A DNA stretch of 56,111 bases from an uncultured Bacilli bacterium (lineage in GTDB: Bacteria > Bacillota_I > Bacilli_A > RF39 > UBA660). Every line of letters starts with the position of its first letter. Within the stretch, counting starts at the first letter, position 1. The stretch spans positions 1-56,111 of the forward strand of contig CAJUIY010000007.1 of assembly GCA_910586865.1 (NCBI GenBank), written 5' to 3'. Under the pieces are notes generated by a model. That model was not told the DNA's origin. It saw nothing but the letters and a program-made list of their open reading frames with translations, and made no database searches. This document shows, piece after piece, positions 47,960 through 56,111 of the stretch. The position numbers and the translations under genes were made by a program.

Positions 47960-49966
47960 TTACTTTAACTTACGATACGTTTTCCCATAGGGCTTTTGCT
48001 CGCTATGAAAACCCATTTGAGAACTGGAATATGGAGTATTCTTTTTTCCTCCAGCAAACAAAACTTCATCAAAAATAGAGTCTGGTACATCTTCTTGTGT
48101 AATGGTATATAATTCCTTTGCTATATTGATATTTCTTGTGTTTTTGGCATGTTTTCTGCAAATGATATCAAATAATTTATCGACAAATCTTCCATTTCCA
48201 AAGTTCTCCACTTTTTTCGCTTCTTGTAAAATAAACTGTACTTTTTCTAAGGCATCTGTTGTAATCGTTAAGCTATGTTTTCTATTTTCTTTCGCATTTA
48301 CCTTATCTATTTTATACTTGAATATTTTAAATAACTCTTCTTCACTGTAATCAGGGAATTCTAAGAAAACTCCTATTCTAGACTCTAAGCCTGAATTCAT
48401 TTTTACGAAAGGCTCCATTTCTTTCTTGTATCCACAAAAGATAAACATCGTTCGATTCTTTTCCATTTCCTTTAAAATAACAGTAATCGCATCATTTCCA
48501 AATTTTTGCCCCTCATCTGCTAAAATATAAGCCTCATCCAAAACGATTAACCCACCTAAATTTTTTTGAATTACTCTTTCTGTTTTTGGAGCAGTATGTC
48601 CTGCATATTTCCCAATCAAATCCTGACTTGCTACAAAAGAAACTTTTTCACTTTCTAAATAGCCAAGTTGATGAAGTAATGGTGCAATGATATTCGCTAC
48701 TGTTGTTTTTCCCGTTCCAGGATTACCCGTAAATATCATATGTTTACTTCCTATTTTAAACGCTAAATCCTGTTCTGTTTTCTTTTGAAATAAAATGGTG
48801 GCAAACATCTCTTCTAATGTCCTTTTTACATTATCTAATCCAACTAAAGAACCTAAGATTTGATTCGTTTCATCTATCTTTTCATTTAATTCTTCTAGCG
48901 ATTCCATCCTTTCCTCATCCTGCCATTCTTCTGCTAAAGAATTTAAATACTTCCTAGTTTCTTGATAAAATTCCATATAACTTTCTTTTATGGCTAGGAA
49001 GTCTCCTTTTTTTAATAATTCATTTAAAAATTGAGTTTGAGAATCAAAATATACATATGTTTTTTGGAAAGAATACCCATCTTCTTGATATGTCTTTATC
49101 GTTTCCACTAAATCATAATAAAAACCATTTAAATCTGTTAATTTTTCTCTTAACTGGTCCATATCTGATGATTCCAAGATATTCTGATACATTTCCTCTT
49201 CAATATTGAGAATATTATCTAGAGTGAATCCTTCTTCATCCTCTTTCTCTTCTTCCTTTTGATATTCTAAGTTCAATTGACACATGGAATTAAGCACTTC
49301 TTGAAACTCTTTTTTTACATCATCAATATCAGCCGTATCTAATAAAGAGCATATTACATCTTCTTCCATAAAAAAGGCTGGTTCCTTATTTTCGTTTTCT
49401 GTTAATTCACTCGAATAGTTCTCTTTCTTTTCGATTCTTTCTTTTACAAAACTTTTTACGTTACTCATATCTTTCATAGATAATATGGATTCTATATGAC
49501 TTGGAAAAAGAAGAATCACATCACAACCAAATTTTTCTCTTAACTGATCATAACTAAAATCATATGTTTCTTCCTCTTCCGAAAAAAATGTAAAATCATC
49601 CGAAGAATCTTCTACTTTCATCTTTGATATTTCGATACTAGTGCTATCTTTATCATAATTTCCCATAATAGCAGAAGATTCCGCTTCTTTAAATAAACAA
49701 ATCAGTAACTCTTCTAGTCCATAAGCTTCTGGAAACTTTTCAGATAGCTCTTCTTCAGTATAAATCTCTCCAACACAGTATGTACTATCTCCTCCAATGA
49801 TATTAATATCAGAATAAAGAAATCTTTCTTTATTTAGCTCATCTAAAAAAAGGTGTGTTTCTTTATCATACAATCCTTTTATAACATAACAAGGACTATA
49901 GAAATAACTTTGATTTTCTACTATAGTTTCTTTTTTATATAAGACGGTATATGAATATTCATCCAT
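47960..49966 (-). CDS. AAA+ ATPase of the CbxX/CfxQ (SpoVK-like) family
   Basis: The 668-aa protein has a C-terminal AAA+ module: LVGLDNVKRTLEEMF, Walker A GNPGTGKTTVAN (about residues 412-423), pore-loop-like KYAGHT, Walker B LIVLDEAY and arginine finger region SGLESRIGVFLEFPDY. This is the CbbX/SpoVK type, used in Bacillus as a sporulation or encapsulation-related unfoldase. The N-terminal 370 residues are acidic, helical and unassigned; it may be the substrate adaptor. Family call is firm, function is not. Confidence 0.8.
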   Translation of the reverse strand: MDEYSYTVLYKKETIVENQSYFYSPCYVIKGLYDKETHLFLDELNKERFLYSDINIIGGDSTYCVGEIYTEEELSEKFPEAYGLEELLICLFKEAESSAIMGNYDKDSTSIEISKMKVEDSSDDFTFFSEEEETYDFSYDQLREKFGCDVILLFPSHIESILSMKDMSNVKSFVKERIEKKENYSSELTENENKEPAFFMEEDVICSLLDTADIDDVKKEFQEVLNSMCQLNLEYQKEEEKEDEEGFTLDNILNIEEEMYQNILESSDMDQLREKLTDLNGFYYDLVETIKTYQEDGYSFQKTYVYFDSQTQFLNELLKKGDFLAIKESYMEFYQETRKYLNSLAEEWQDEERMESLEELNEKIDETNQILGSLVGLDNVKRTLEEMFATILFQKKTEQDLAFKIGSKHMIFTGNPGTGKTTVANIIAPLLHQLGYLESEKVSFVASQDLIGKYAGHTAPKTERVIQKNLGGLIVLDEAYILADEGQKFGNDAITVILKEMEKNRTMFIFCGYKKEMEPFVKMNSGLESRIGVFLEFPDYSEEELFKIFKYKIDKVNAKENRKHSLTITTDALEKVQFILQEAKKVENFGNGRFVDKLFDIICRKHAKNTRNINIAKELYTITQEDVPDSIFDEVLFAGGKKNTPYSSSQMGFHSEQKPYGKTYRKLK

Positions 49967-50153
49967 TTAAAATCCCCCAAACTATCTTACTTTTTTCTAC
50001 TTTACTTTTTGCTTCGTTATTTGTTATCTTACCACGTATTACAAATTGAGTAAATATTTTATAAAACAGTTTATTCTGTATTTTTTGACTTTCCATTTCT
50101 TTCATGGTATTCTATAGTCGTTTTTTATCTAAAGAAAAGAAAGGAAAAATATT

Positions 50154-51092
50154 ATGAAACTTAATCAAGAACTATTAAATGCCATTTACAATCAATTTTA
50201 CTTAGCGAAATTAGATGGTTTTTTATTAAAACAACATAAAGATCTTTCGAATTTGATTCGCTTACTGTATTCTTCGCTTCCCTTTTTAGAAATCCTACCT
50301 TTTGAAGAAAAATTTTCTAGTAGAAAAACCTTAAACTTAGAAAAAGAGTTTTTAACTTCTTTAAATCCTGAATATAGAAAACAATTTTGTAGTGACTATA
50401 GAGGTCGTCATATAATCAGCCAAAAAGGGAAAAAGGGAAACTACTATTTAGATTTAAAACGAAATCACTATAAAATTTACTATCCAAAGACATTTTATAT
50501 AGAAGACTTCGAAAGATTAACGCATGAATATATCCATCATCTTTCTACTCAGTTTCCTAAAATAAGAGAAGAAAGTTCTAGTTATAAAGTCTATTGTGAA
50601 ATACTTTCCTTACTAGGAGAATTAAAGGGACTTGACTTTTTACAAGACTTGGGTATTTCTAAACAAGAAATAGAAGTTTATAAAAATAATAGGTTAAAAG
50701 AATTAAGATTAGGATTTGAAATGTTCCTATTTGTAGAACCTCTACTCCATCTTTTTTTATCAAATAATCAACTAACAGAAAAACATATTAACGAATTATT
50801 AGAAACCAACCAATACTACAGGATACTAGGAAAGAAAGATACCATCTATAACCTAAATTGGTTATTAAGTGGTAATTTAGAAAAAGGCCTATCCTCCTAT
50901 GTATACCCCTTAGGTTTGGTTTATGCATCTAGTTTTCATCAAGATGGCATTTCTAATGAAGAATTTTGTAAATTAATCCAAACCGTTAATACCGTTGAAG
51001 TTCAAGAATTCGAGACAATGCTTCCTAATAAAAGTTCTACAGAACTTATTGACGCTATCAAAAAAGAATTCTGTCTAAAAAAGAGAAAATAA
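50154..51092 (+). CDS. Putative zinc metallopeptidase-like protein (HEXXH)
   Basis: The 312-aa protein carries HEYIH in LTHEYIHHLSTQF (around residues 124-128), the HEXXH zinc motif, with YKVYCEILSLLGELKG downstream giving Glu residues that could be the third ligand, as in gluzincins. There is no signal peptide, so it would act in the cytoplasm. Flanking regions are helical. It is transcribed against rel with a 2-nt gap between the stops. I cannot name a family; the motif could be fortuitous. Confidence 0.6.
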   Translation: MKLNQELLNAIYNQFYLAKLDGFLLKQHKDLSNLIRLLYSSLPFLEILPFEEKFSSRKTLNLEKEFLTSLNPEYRKQFCSDYRGRHIISQKGKKGNYYLDLKRNHYKIYYPKTFYIEDFERLTHEYIHHLSTQFPKIREESSSYKVYCEILSLLGELKGLDFLQDLGISKQEIEVYKNNRLKELRLGFEMFLFVEPLLHLFLSNNQLTEKHINELLETNQYYRILGKKDTIYNLNWLLSGNLEKGLSSYVYPLGLVYASSFHQDGISNEEFCKLIQTVNTVEVQEFETMLPNKSSTELIDAIKKEFCLKKRK

Positions 51093-51094
51093 CA

Positions 51095-52501
51095 TTAGCC
51101 ATTACTTACCTTATAACCTTTCCTTTTCACAACTGGTTTTTCATTGCTATTTCCCGAAACAATTCTTATTCGATCATTATCTTTTAATCGATAATCATTT
51201 GGTACCATTTCCTCATTTACAATGGCTTTAAAAGTACCTTCTACATCGAAATTTATACTACGTGCAAAATCGAATGGTGTTGCTCCTTTTGGTAAATCCC
51301 AGGTATCTCCTCTTCTCGTATATACATAAATTCGTTCCGAAAGAATTTGTTGCTCTAACTCTTTTAAAAATTGAGCATTATCTTTTGCATTTTGATTAAT
51401 TTCAACTAGTGCCTTAAAAAAACGAGCATTGTTTACCAAATCTTCTTGCATTTTTTCTTTTGCATGATAGAAATCGGTATTCCAGTAGTTCATTAGTCCG
51501 AAGGAAGCAACCGCATCCATTTCATAGGTTCGAATCTGATTTTGTACGAGACGGTTTTCTTCTCCAAAGACCGTAGTATGTAGCGATTGATACATGTTTG
51601 TTTTTGGATTACCAATATAGTCTTTAAAGCTACCATTCATATGTCGATATTTTGAATGAATTAATCCTAAAGATTGATAACATTTTTCAATATCTTCGAC
51701 CATAATTTTTAAAGAAAGTAAATCATGAATATTAGGAATTTTTTCCCCTTGTTCTAAACTTTCGTAAATACCATATAGATTCTTTGTTCTGATTTTGATA
51801 GAACTATCTATTTTTCTTTCTAAAAGCATCTGTTGTATATTTTCTCTCATAGATTCAAGACAAGGTCTGCTTTCTTCTTCTAGTTCTCTTTTTCTACTAT
51901 TTAGTTCTAAATACAATGAAGGTTCTATATACTTTAAGGATAAATCTTCTAATTCTTCTTTAAAACGATTTGCCCCAACATAATTTGCTAACTTTACATA
52001 AACGTGCAATGTCTCTTCTGCATTTTCGATAATTTTCTTTTTATTTTTCTTATAACCTAATGTCCTCATATTATGAAGACGGTCTGCTAATTTGATTAAA
52101 ATAATACGAATATCAACAATACAACCAGTCATAATTTTTCTCATATTGGCTAAATTTTGCTCTTCCTTTGTTGAAAAATTTAATCTTCTTATTTTGCTAA
52201 CACCATCTACTAAAGTTGCTACATCCATTCCAAATTCCTTGGCAATTTCCTCCTTGGTAATTGAAGTATCTTCGATTACATCGTGTAAAAGACAGGCACA
52301 AATGGTATTTCGATCAGCATGAGTCTCTGCCAAAATATAGGCAACATTTACTGGATGCATCACATAAGGTTCCCCACTTTCCCGATACTTTCCATCATGA
52401 GCAGCATAAGCATAATCGTATGCCTTTTTCACCATACCCAACCCTTCTTTATCATAGCTTCCTACTAGTTCAAATAAATTATTTTCATCCATTGATTCCA
52501 T
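51095..52501 (-). CDS. RelA/SpoT-family protein, C-terminally short, altered synthetase motif
   Basis: The 468-aa protein has the HD hydrolase domain (MHPVNVAYIL, LLHDVIEDT at H73/D74, KLADRLHNM), the synthetase fold (KNLYGIYESLEQGEKIPNIHDLL, GSFKDYIGNPKTNMYQSLHTT) and a TGS domain (about residues 393-455). It stops there: the helical, zinc-finger and ACT/RRM parts of full-length Rel (about 730 aa) are missing. In the synthetase motif usually written ExQIRTxxMH the sequence reads QNQIRTYEMD, so the catalytic Glu is Gln (Q320) and the His is Asp; the hydrolase motifs are intact. It may be a ppGpp hydrolase. GGAGG precedes the start. Confidence 0.85.
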   Translation of the reverse strand: MESMDENNLFELVGSYDKEGLGMVKKAYDYAYAAHDGKYRESGEPYVMHPVNVAYILAETHADRNTICACLLHDVIEDTSITKEEIAKEFGMDVATLVDGVSKIRRLNFSTKEEQNLANMRKIMTGCIVDIRIILIKLADRLHNMRTLGYKKNKKKIIENAEETLHVYVKLANYVGANRFKEELEDLSLKYIEPSLYLELNSRKRELEEESRPCLESMRENIQQMLLERKIDSSIKIRTKNLYGIYESLEQGEKIPNIHDLLSLKIMVEDIEKCYQSLGLIHSKYRHMNGSFKDYIGNPKTNMYQSLHTTVFGEENRLVQNQIRTYEMDAVASFGLMNYWNTDFYHAKEKMQEDLVNNARFFKALVEINQNAKDNAQFLKELEQQILSERIYVYTRRGDTWDLPKGATPFDFARSINFDVEGTFKAIVNEEMVPNDYRLKDNDRIRIVSGNSNEKPVVKRKGYKVSNG

Positions 52502-52530
52502 TTTCTACCTCCTTTTCTTTGATAAAAAAA

Positions 52531-52557
52531 CAACCAAGCTTTTAAAGGTTTGGCTGT
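52531..52557 (-). terminator. Terminator in the rel leader
   Basis: AACAGCCAA pairs with TTGGTTGTT on the minus strand (one G-U) around an 8-nt loop, followed by seven T. It lies about 25 nt before the rel start and overlaps the end of a short upstream ORF. Confidence 0.7.
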
Positions 52558-52655
52558 TTTTGTGATATTAGAGACTCATTTTGGCATGAAGACACAAAGA
52601 ATACATTTCTAAGTTCATTCATCATTAAGTTTTTATTTACTACACTTCTTTCCAT
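52542..52655 (-). CDS. 37-aa leader ORF upstream of rel
   Basis: ATG at 52655 has a near-perfect AGGAGG ribosome site 5 nt upstream, and a good promoter is close by. The peptide begins MERSVVNKNLMMNELRNVFF and ends QKQPNL. Its stop is in the 5' arm or loop of a terminator, and rel starts about 40 nt later. Ribosome movement over the last codons would keep the terminator open, so this could be a regulatory leader peptide controlling rel, or a small independent gene. No family match is known. Confidence 0.5.
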   Translation of the reverse strand: MERSVVNKNLMMNELRNVFFVSSCQNESLISQKQPNL

Positions 52656-52680
52656 AACTGCCTCCTAATAATTTATAGAC

Positions 52681-52709
52681 AATTTACACTATTTTTTTCT
52701 TTCTGTCAA
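52681..52709 (-). promoter_or_regulatory. Sigma-A promoter of the leader ORF and rel
   Basis: TTGACA (52709-52704) and TAAATT (52686-52681) with a 17-nt spacer on the minus strand. Confidence 0.75.
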
Positions 52710-52735
52710 TTATTTTTGCTAAAATTTTACAAAAA

Positions 52736-52758
52736 AGAAACCACAATGTGCAGTTTCT
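52736..52758 (-). terminator. Terminator overlapping the RNase J stop codon
   Basis: AGAAAC/GTTTCT plus an inner CAC/GTG stem, followed by six T. The TAG stop at 52757-52759 lies at the edge of the stem. Confidence 0.7.
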
Positions 52759-54409
52759 AAACTTCTTGGATGACCGTAATAATCATTGGCTTGGATTCCG
52801 TTTCTTTGTAAAAGAATTTTCCTAATATTTCTCTAACATCTGTTTTTATTTTGGAATAATCTACCCTTTTTAGATTAGGAGAAATATTTTCTTCAATGAC
52901 ATTTTTTGCTAACGATTTAGTTTCTAATAATAAATCTTGACTTTCTTTTACATAAATAAAGCCTCTTGTTAAAATTTCGGGTCCACCAATAATTTCTTTT
53001 GTTCCCTTGTCAAGGGTGCAACTGATAATTACAATTCCATTAGAGCCTAACATTTCACGGTCTTTTAAAACGAGATTCCCAACGTCTTCCCTTCTTTTTC
53101 CATCAATTAATACTTCATCTACATCAATATGTTCTGTCGTATTTGCTAACTTTCCATTAACAAATAAAGCGACATCTCCATTTTCTTTTAAAATAATATT
53201 TTCTTTGTCCATTCCAATATCTTCTGCAATCGAAGCATTTGCATATTGATGACGATATTCCCCTTTTACTGGAAAATAATATTTTGGTTCCATTAAACTA
53301 ATCATCATCATTAAATCCTCACGAGAAGCATGATGAAGAAGATGCTTGCTACTGGATAGAGAAATCGCATTGGCTCCAAGCATAGCAATATCATCCATAA
53401 TAATAGCCATTCTTTTTTCAATACCCGCATATACTGGTTCCGTAATAAATATGGTATCCGTCTCATTCAATTTAATATACTTATCATAGCCTTTAATAAT
53501 TCTTTCTAAATTAGCAAAAGGCTTTTCTTTTTCATCGGAAATTAAAATAATGGAATCTTTATCTTCAATATTGGTAAGATCTCCTATCTTCTCCGAATTC
53601 AATTTTAAATATCCTTCTTTTAGTGCCATTGAAATCATTTGTTGTAGTTGTTTGCCCATTATGACAATCTTACGATGTGTTTTTTCTACTTCATCAAATA
53701 TCTCCTGAATACGATAAAAATGAGCTGGCATTACTGTTGCGATAATTCTATTTTCATTTTTTTCAATCACTTCTCTAATAAAAGAAGAACAACGATTATT
53801 AGGACTCGTATGCCCAAGACGATCTGCATAAGTGGATTCGGAAAGTAAGCATAATACTCCTTGCTTTCCCACATAAGCTAATTTACCAATGTCCGTTTTA
53901 TAATTGCCTGTCATGGTAGCATCAAAAGTAAAGTCTCCTGTATAAACAATCGCACCATCTTTTGTATATAATACATAGCAAACAGCATCTGGTATGGAGT
54001 GAGTAATACTAATTGGAAAAATAGAATTTTTTCCAAAATTAATTTTCGTATGAGGCTTTATTTCATTTAGTTTATATTTACTAGTATCTTTTTCTACCAA
54101 ATCCTTTTTTAAAATTTCTAGCGTTAATTTCGTACCATAGATAGGAATATTTTTAAAAGATTCTAAGATATCTGGTACTGCTCCTATATTACTATCATGA
54201 CCATGTGTTAGAAATAGTCCTTTTACTCTTTTTTTATTTTTTATAATATATTCAAAGTTTGGAATAATGTAATCAATTCCTAAACTTCTATCATTATCAT
54301 ACTTTAATCCAGCATCAAAAATAAAAATATCTTTGTCCACTTCGACAACATACATATTTTTTCCATTTTCATTTAGTCCACCTAGACTAAATATTTTAAT
54401 TTTACTCAT
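52757..54409 (-). CDS. Ribonuclease J-family protein with degenerate active site
   Basis: The 550-aa protein has the RNase J layout: metallo-beta-lactamase domain, beta-CASP domain and C-terminal domain. FSLGGLNENGKNMYVVEV, YTGDFTFDATMTG and GEYRHQYANA are clear. The metal-binding motif HxHxDH reads HGHDSN (residues 69-74), so the Asp and His ligands are missing; LLSDST is LLSEST, and the SGHG motif reads LHHAS. The protein therefore resembles catalytically weak RNase J2 more than J1. RNase J1 would be a partner encoded elsewhere. A promoter with TTGAAA and TATAAT lies just upstream. Confidence 0.88.
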   Translation of the reverse strand: MSKIKIFSLGGLNENGKNMYVVEVDKDIFIFDAGLKYDNDRSLGIDYIIPNFEYIIKNKKRVKGLFLTHGHDSNIGAVPDILESFKNIPIYGTKLTLEILKKDLVEKDTSKYKLNEIKPHTKINFGKNSIFPISITHSIPDAVCYVLYTKDGAIVYTGDFTFDATMTGNYKTDIGKLAYVGKQGVLCLLSESTYADRLGHTSPNNRCSSFIREVIEKNENRIIATVMPAHFYRIQEIFDEVEKTHRKIVIMGKQLQQMISMALKEGYLKLNSEKIGDLTNIEDKDSIILISDEKEKPFANLERIIKGYDKYIKLNETDTIFITEPVYAGIEKRMAIIMDDIAMLGANAISLSSSKHLLHHASREDLMMMISLMEPKYYFPVKGEYRHQYANASIAEDIGMDKENIILKENGDVALFVNGKLANTTEHIDVDEVLIDGKRREDVGNLVLKDREMLGSNGIVIISCTLDKGTKEIIGGPEILTRGFIYVKESQDLLLETKSLAKNVIEENISPNLKRVDYSKIKTDVREILGKFFYKETESKPMIITVIQEV

Positions 54410-54447
54410 AATCTACTCCTTTCTTTTTTCGGTTCGTTAGCTTTCTT

Positions 54448-54476
54448 ATTATACCAAAAAGAAAAAATCTTTTCAA
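54448..54476 (-). promoter_or_regulatory. Sigma-A promoter upstream of the RNase J gene
   Basis: TTGAAA (54476-54471) and TATAAT (54453-54448), 17-nt spacer, minus strand. It overlaps the last codons of the Nudix gene. Confidence 0.7.
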
Positions 54477-54889
54477 CTTAAGAATGAATATACTTCTATT
54501 GCTTTCTTCATAACTTCTTTTTCTTCTTGATAGGTAATCCTATCCAGACTCTTTTCCATATCGACCCAAAGGGCTTCTATTAACTCTTCCTCTTGTACCT
54601 TGATTTCCTCTTTTGTTGCTTTTCCAATAAAGAAAACCACATCTTTTTCTACCTTTTGATAAGGACAGTAATGTATTACTTCACGAAACCCTTCTAAAAG
54701 AGCAACCGTAATACCAGTTTCTTCTAATACTTCTCGGATAGCGGTTTCCTCTTCCTTCTCATTTTGTTCCATATGCCCCTTTGGAATTCCCCAATGACCT
54801 TGATTATGATGAACAAGTAAAACTTTCACTTGTTCTTCTTTCTGATGGAATACCACTACTCCACATGATTTTTCATATTTTTTATCCAT
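54473..54889 (-). CDS. Nudix hydrolase (Ap4A-hydrolase-like)
   Basis: The 138-aa protein carries a full Nudix box, GHMEQNEKEEETAIREVLEETG, at about residues 38-59, after SCGVVVF and WGIPKG. It resembles asymmetric diadenosine tetraphosphate hydrolases, which clean up stress nucleotides, but substrate cannot be fixed from sequence. The gene starts 3 nt after rnc ends, so the two are cotranscribed. Confidence 0.85.
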   Translation of the reverse strand: MDKKYEKSCGVVVFHQKEEQVKVLLVHHNQGHWGIPKGHMEQNEKEEETAIREVLEETGITVALLEGFREVIHYCPYQKVEKDVVFFIGKATKEEIKVQEEELIEALWVDMEKSLDRITYQEEKEVMKKAIEVYSFLS

Positions 54890-54892
54890 ATC

Positions 54893-55558
54893 TTATTTTG
54901 CAAGTTTTTCTAAAGCTTCTTTTGCTGCATTTTGTTCTGCTTCTTTCTTACTCCTTGCTATTCCCCTTCCATAAATAATATCATCAATTCGAACTTCAAT
55001 CGTAAACACTCTCTCATGAGCAGGACCTTTTTCATCCACTACATCATATACTAATGTTTTTTGTTCGGTTTGAACACATTCTTGTAAAGCAGATTTATAA
55101 TCGCTAAAAAATACAATATTTGGATTTTCAATATAAGGAACCACGATATCCAAAACGGTACGTCTTGCCGTTGCATACCCTAAATCCAAATAAATAGCCC
55201 CAACTAAGGATTCGAAAATATCAGAAACAATCGCTTTTTTAAACTGACCACCTTCTTTTTCCTCTCCATGACCCACTTTAATAAATTTAGGAATACCAAG
55301 ATTAGAAGCATACTCAAAAAGAGCATTTTCACAAACATAACTAGCACGTACCTTGGTCATTTCCCCTTCTGATTCATTATGATTGGAATATAAATAATCT
55401 GCTACTACCAAATCGACAACCGCATCCCCCAAAAACTCTAATCTTTCATAATCTTTTTTTGCTCTGTGTTCATTCGCATAAGAAGAATGAGAAACAGCAA
55501 TTTCATATAACCTTTCATCTTTTGGTACAATTTTTAATATATCGTATAATTCTTTCAT
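54893..55558 (-). CDS. rnc: Ribonuclease III
   Basis: The 221-aa enzyme has the nuclease signature ERLEFLGDAVVDLVVADYLY at residues 40-59 and the second acidic pair in SDIFESLVGAIYLD, followed by a dsRBD (SALQECVQTEQ, RSKKEAEQNAAKEALEKL). It processes rRNA and cuts double-stranded RNA. The start follows AAAGGTGAAGAG, with an extended -10 TGGTATAAT about 25 nt upstream. The usual neighbours acpP and smc are not next to it here. Confidence 0.95.
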   Translation of the reverse strand: MKELYDILKIVPKDERLYEIAVSHSSYANEHRAKKDYERLEFLGDAVVDLVVADYLYSNHNESEGEMTKVRASYVCENALFEYASNLGIPKFIKVGHGEEKEGGQFKKAIVSDIFESLVGAIYLDLGYATARRTVLDIVVPYIENPNIVFFSDYKSALQECVQTEQKTLVYDVVDEKGPAHERVFTIEVRIDDIIYGRGIARSKKEAEQNAAKEALEKLAK

Positions 55559-56111
55559 AACTCTTCACCTTTTTCATTATACCACAAAAAGAAAAATATT
55601 CCTCTTAAAAATAAATTAAAATTTCAAAGAGTATATTATAACTCAATTGAAAAAGTAAATGCAACGCTAAGAGTAATAAGAGTCGCAGTAAAGTTTTCAA
55701 TTAAGTAATTTTTATTTCAAAATATCTAGCAAGTCCAGTAAAATAGAATAAATTTTATAGAAAGGACTAACAATATATAAAAAAATAGGAAAATAGGAGT
55801 ATAAAAATGAAATTCAAATATTTTTTTCTTTTTGAATGCAAGACGAAAAGACGCAAAAATGCGTTTATAAAAAAAATATGATGATTTCAAAGAACAATTG
55901 ATGTATAATTAAGGTAATCTTAATTGAATTAAACGATTTAAATTAAGAGATTGAATTGATGAAGTGAGTGAGTATCTGATTAAGTCACTTACTTCATTTT
56001 TTGTTGTTATTAGATTCTTAATTAAAATATCGCCATAATTCAGGAGATTTAATAATGTATGAGAAAACTGAATTATTAAATATAAATTTTTAGTTCCATT
56101 ACATCGCTTTG
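55559..56111. other. Gene-poor, structured AT-rich end of the window
   Basis: No long ORF is present. A 24-codon frame (55807-55881) follows GGAG but is not convincing. Inverted repeats include AATTGAAAA/TTTTCAATT (55645-55653 and 55694-55702), ATTTAATAAT/ATTATTAAAT (56047-56081), and the terminator described separately. The region may hold regulatory RNA. Confidence 0.35.
55961..55995 (+). terminator. Strong intrinsic terminator, possible small RNA end
   Basis: GAAGTGAGTGA pairs with TCACTTACTTC (11 bp with one G-U) around a 13-nt loop, followed by ATTTTTT. TATAAT lies at 55904-55909, about 50 nt before. A short untranslated RNA of about 90 nt could be made here. Confidence 0.5.

Noticed and set aside
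55807..55881. 24-codon ORF after GGAG
   Set aside because: Lysine-rich, very short and without any supporting context; not listed as a gene.

Overview
The window is very AT-rich DNA from a Gram-positive bacterium of the class Bacilli or a close relative. The order tkt - sirA-like - yneF, the adjacent parE and parC, the L21 - Prp - L27 operon with a cleavable L27 leader, RNase J and a bifunctional-type Rel protein are all Bacilli-like. TGA acts as a stop codon throughout, so the Mycoplasma code is not used. I suspect an uncultured gut lineage (RF39/Erysipelotrichales-like), but the sequence alone does not prove it.

Positions 1 to about 20,211 are the right-hand part of an integrative conjugative element (ICE); its left end lies outside the window. 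Most genes run leftward. Reading from the right, it carries a large serine recombinase, an ImmA-like metallopeptidase and two divergent XRE regulators sharing TTGCATTTTGCAA operators. These are followed by small replication-type and hypothetical genes with a possible origin, a winged-helix protein, a truncated sortase substrate with its sortase, and SSB. Next come the type IV secretion genes (VirB2-like, VirB6/TrbL-like, PrgI/VirB3, VirB4, M23 hydrolase), a probable oriT, two ribbon-helix-helix proteins and a MOBP-type relaxase, and finally cargo. The recombinase end abuts the 3' half of a ZIP metal transporter, so the ICE has disrupted that gene.

The most striking cargo is a complete type III toxin-antitoxin (phage-defence) locus at 2389-3244. 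It has a sigma-A promoter, three 37-bp tandem repeats whose RNA can form ToxI-like H-type pseudoknots, an attenuating hairpin and a ToxN/AbiQ-family endoribonuclease. Four ICE proteins, ToxN among them, end in nearly the same peptide (DYGMEL/M), and in three of these the stop codon sits inside an intrinsic terminator hairpin.

Positions 20.6-56.1 kb are chromosomal. Between parC and parE sits an unexpected island of two divergent paralogues with a TGWCTA motif, an unrecognised gene and a shrunken duplicate of that gene. Then come a repair operon (uvrC, prepilin, mutL, miaA and two membrane-anchored proteins), the tkt - sirA - yneF group, a patch of frameshifted genes (41.7-43.0 kb), a small hydrophobic peptide gene with toxin-like features, two tRNA genes, obg and the ribosomal protein operon, an AAA+ ATPase, a C-terminally short Rel protein with an altered synthetase motif, RNase J with a degenerate metal site, a Nudix hydrolase and RNase III.

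The ICE genes fit together as excision/integration (recombinase), control (XRE/ImmA), DNA processing (oriT, relaxase, RHH, SSB), transfer channel (VirB2/3/4/6, M23) and surface attachment (sortase system). The toxin-antitoxin system probably stabilises the element or protects the host from phage. No coupling protein (VirD4/TcpA) is present in the window.
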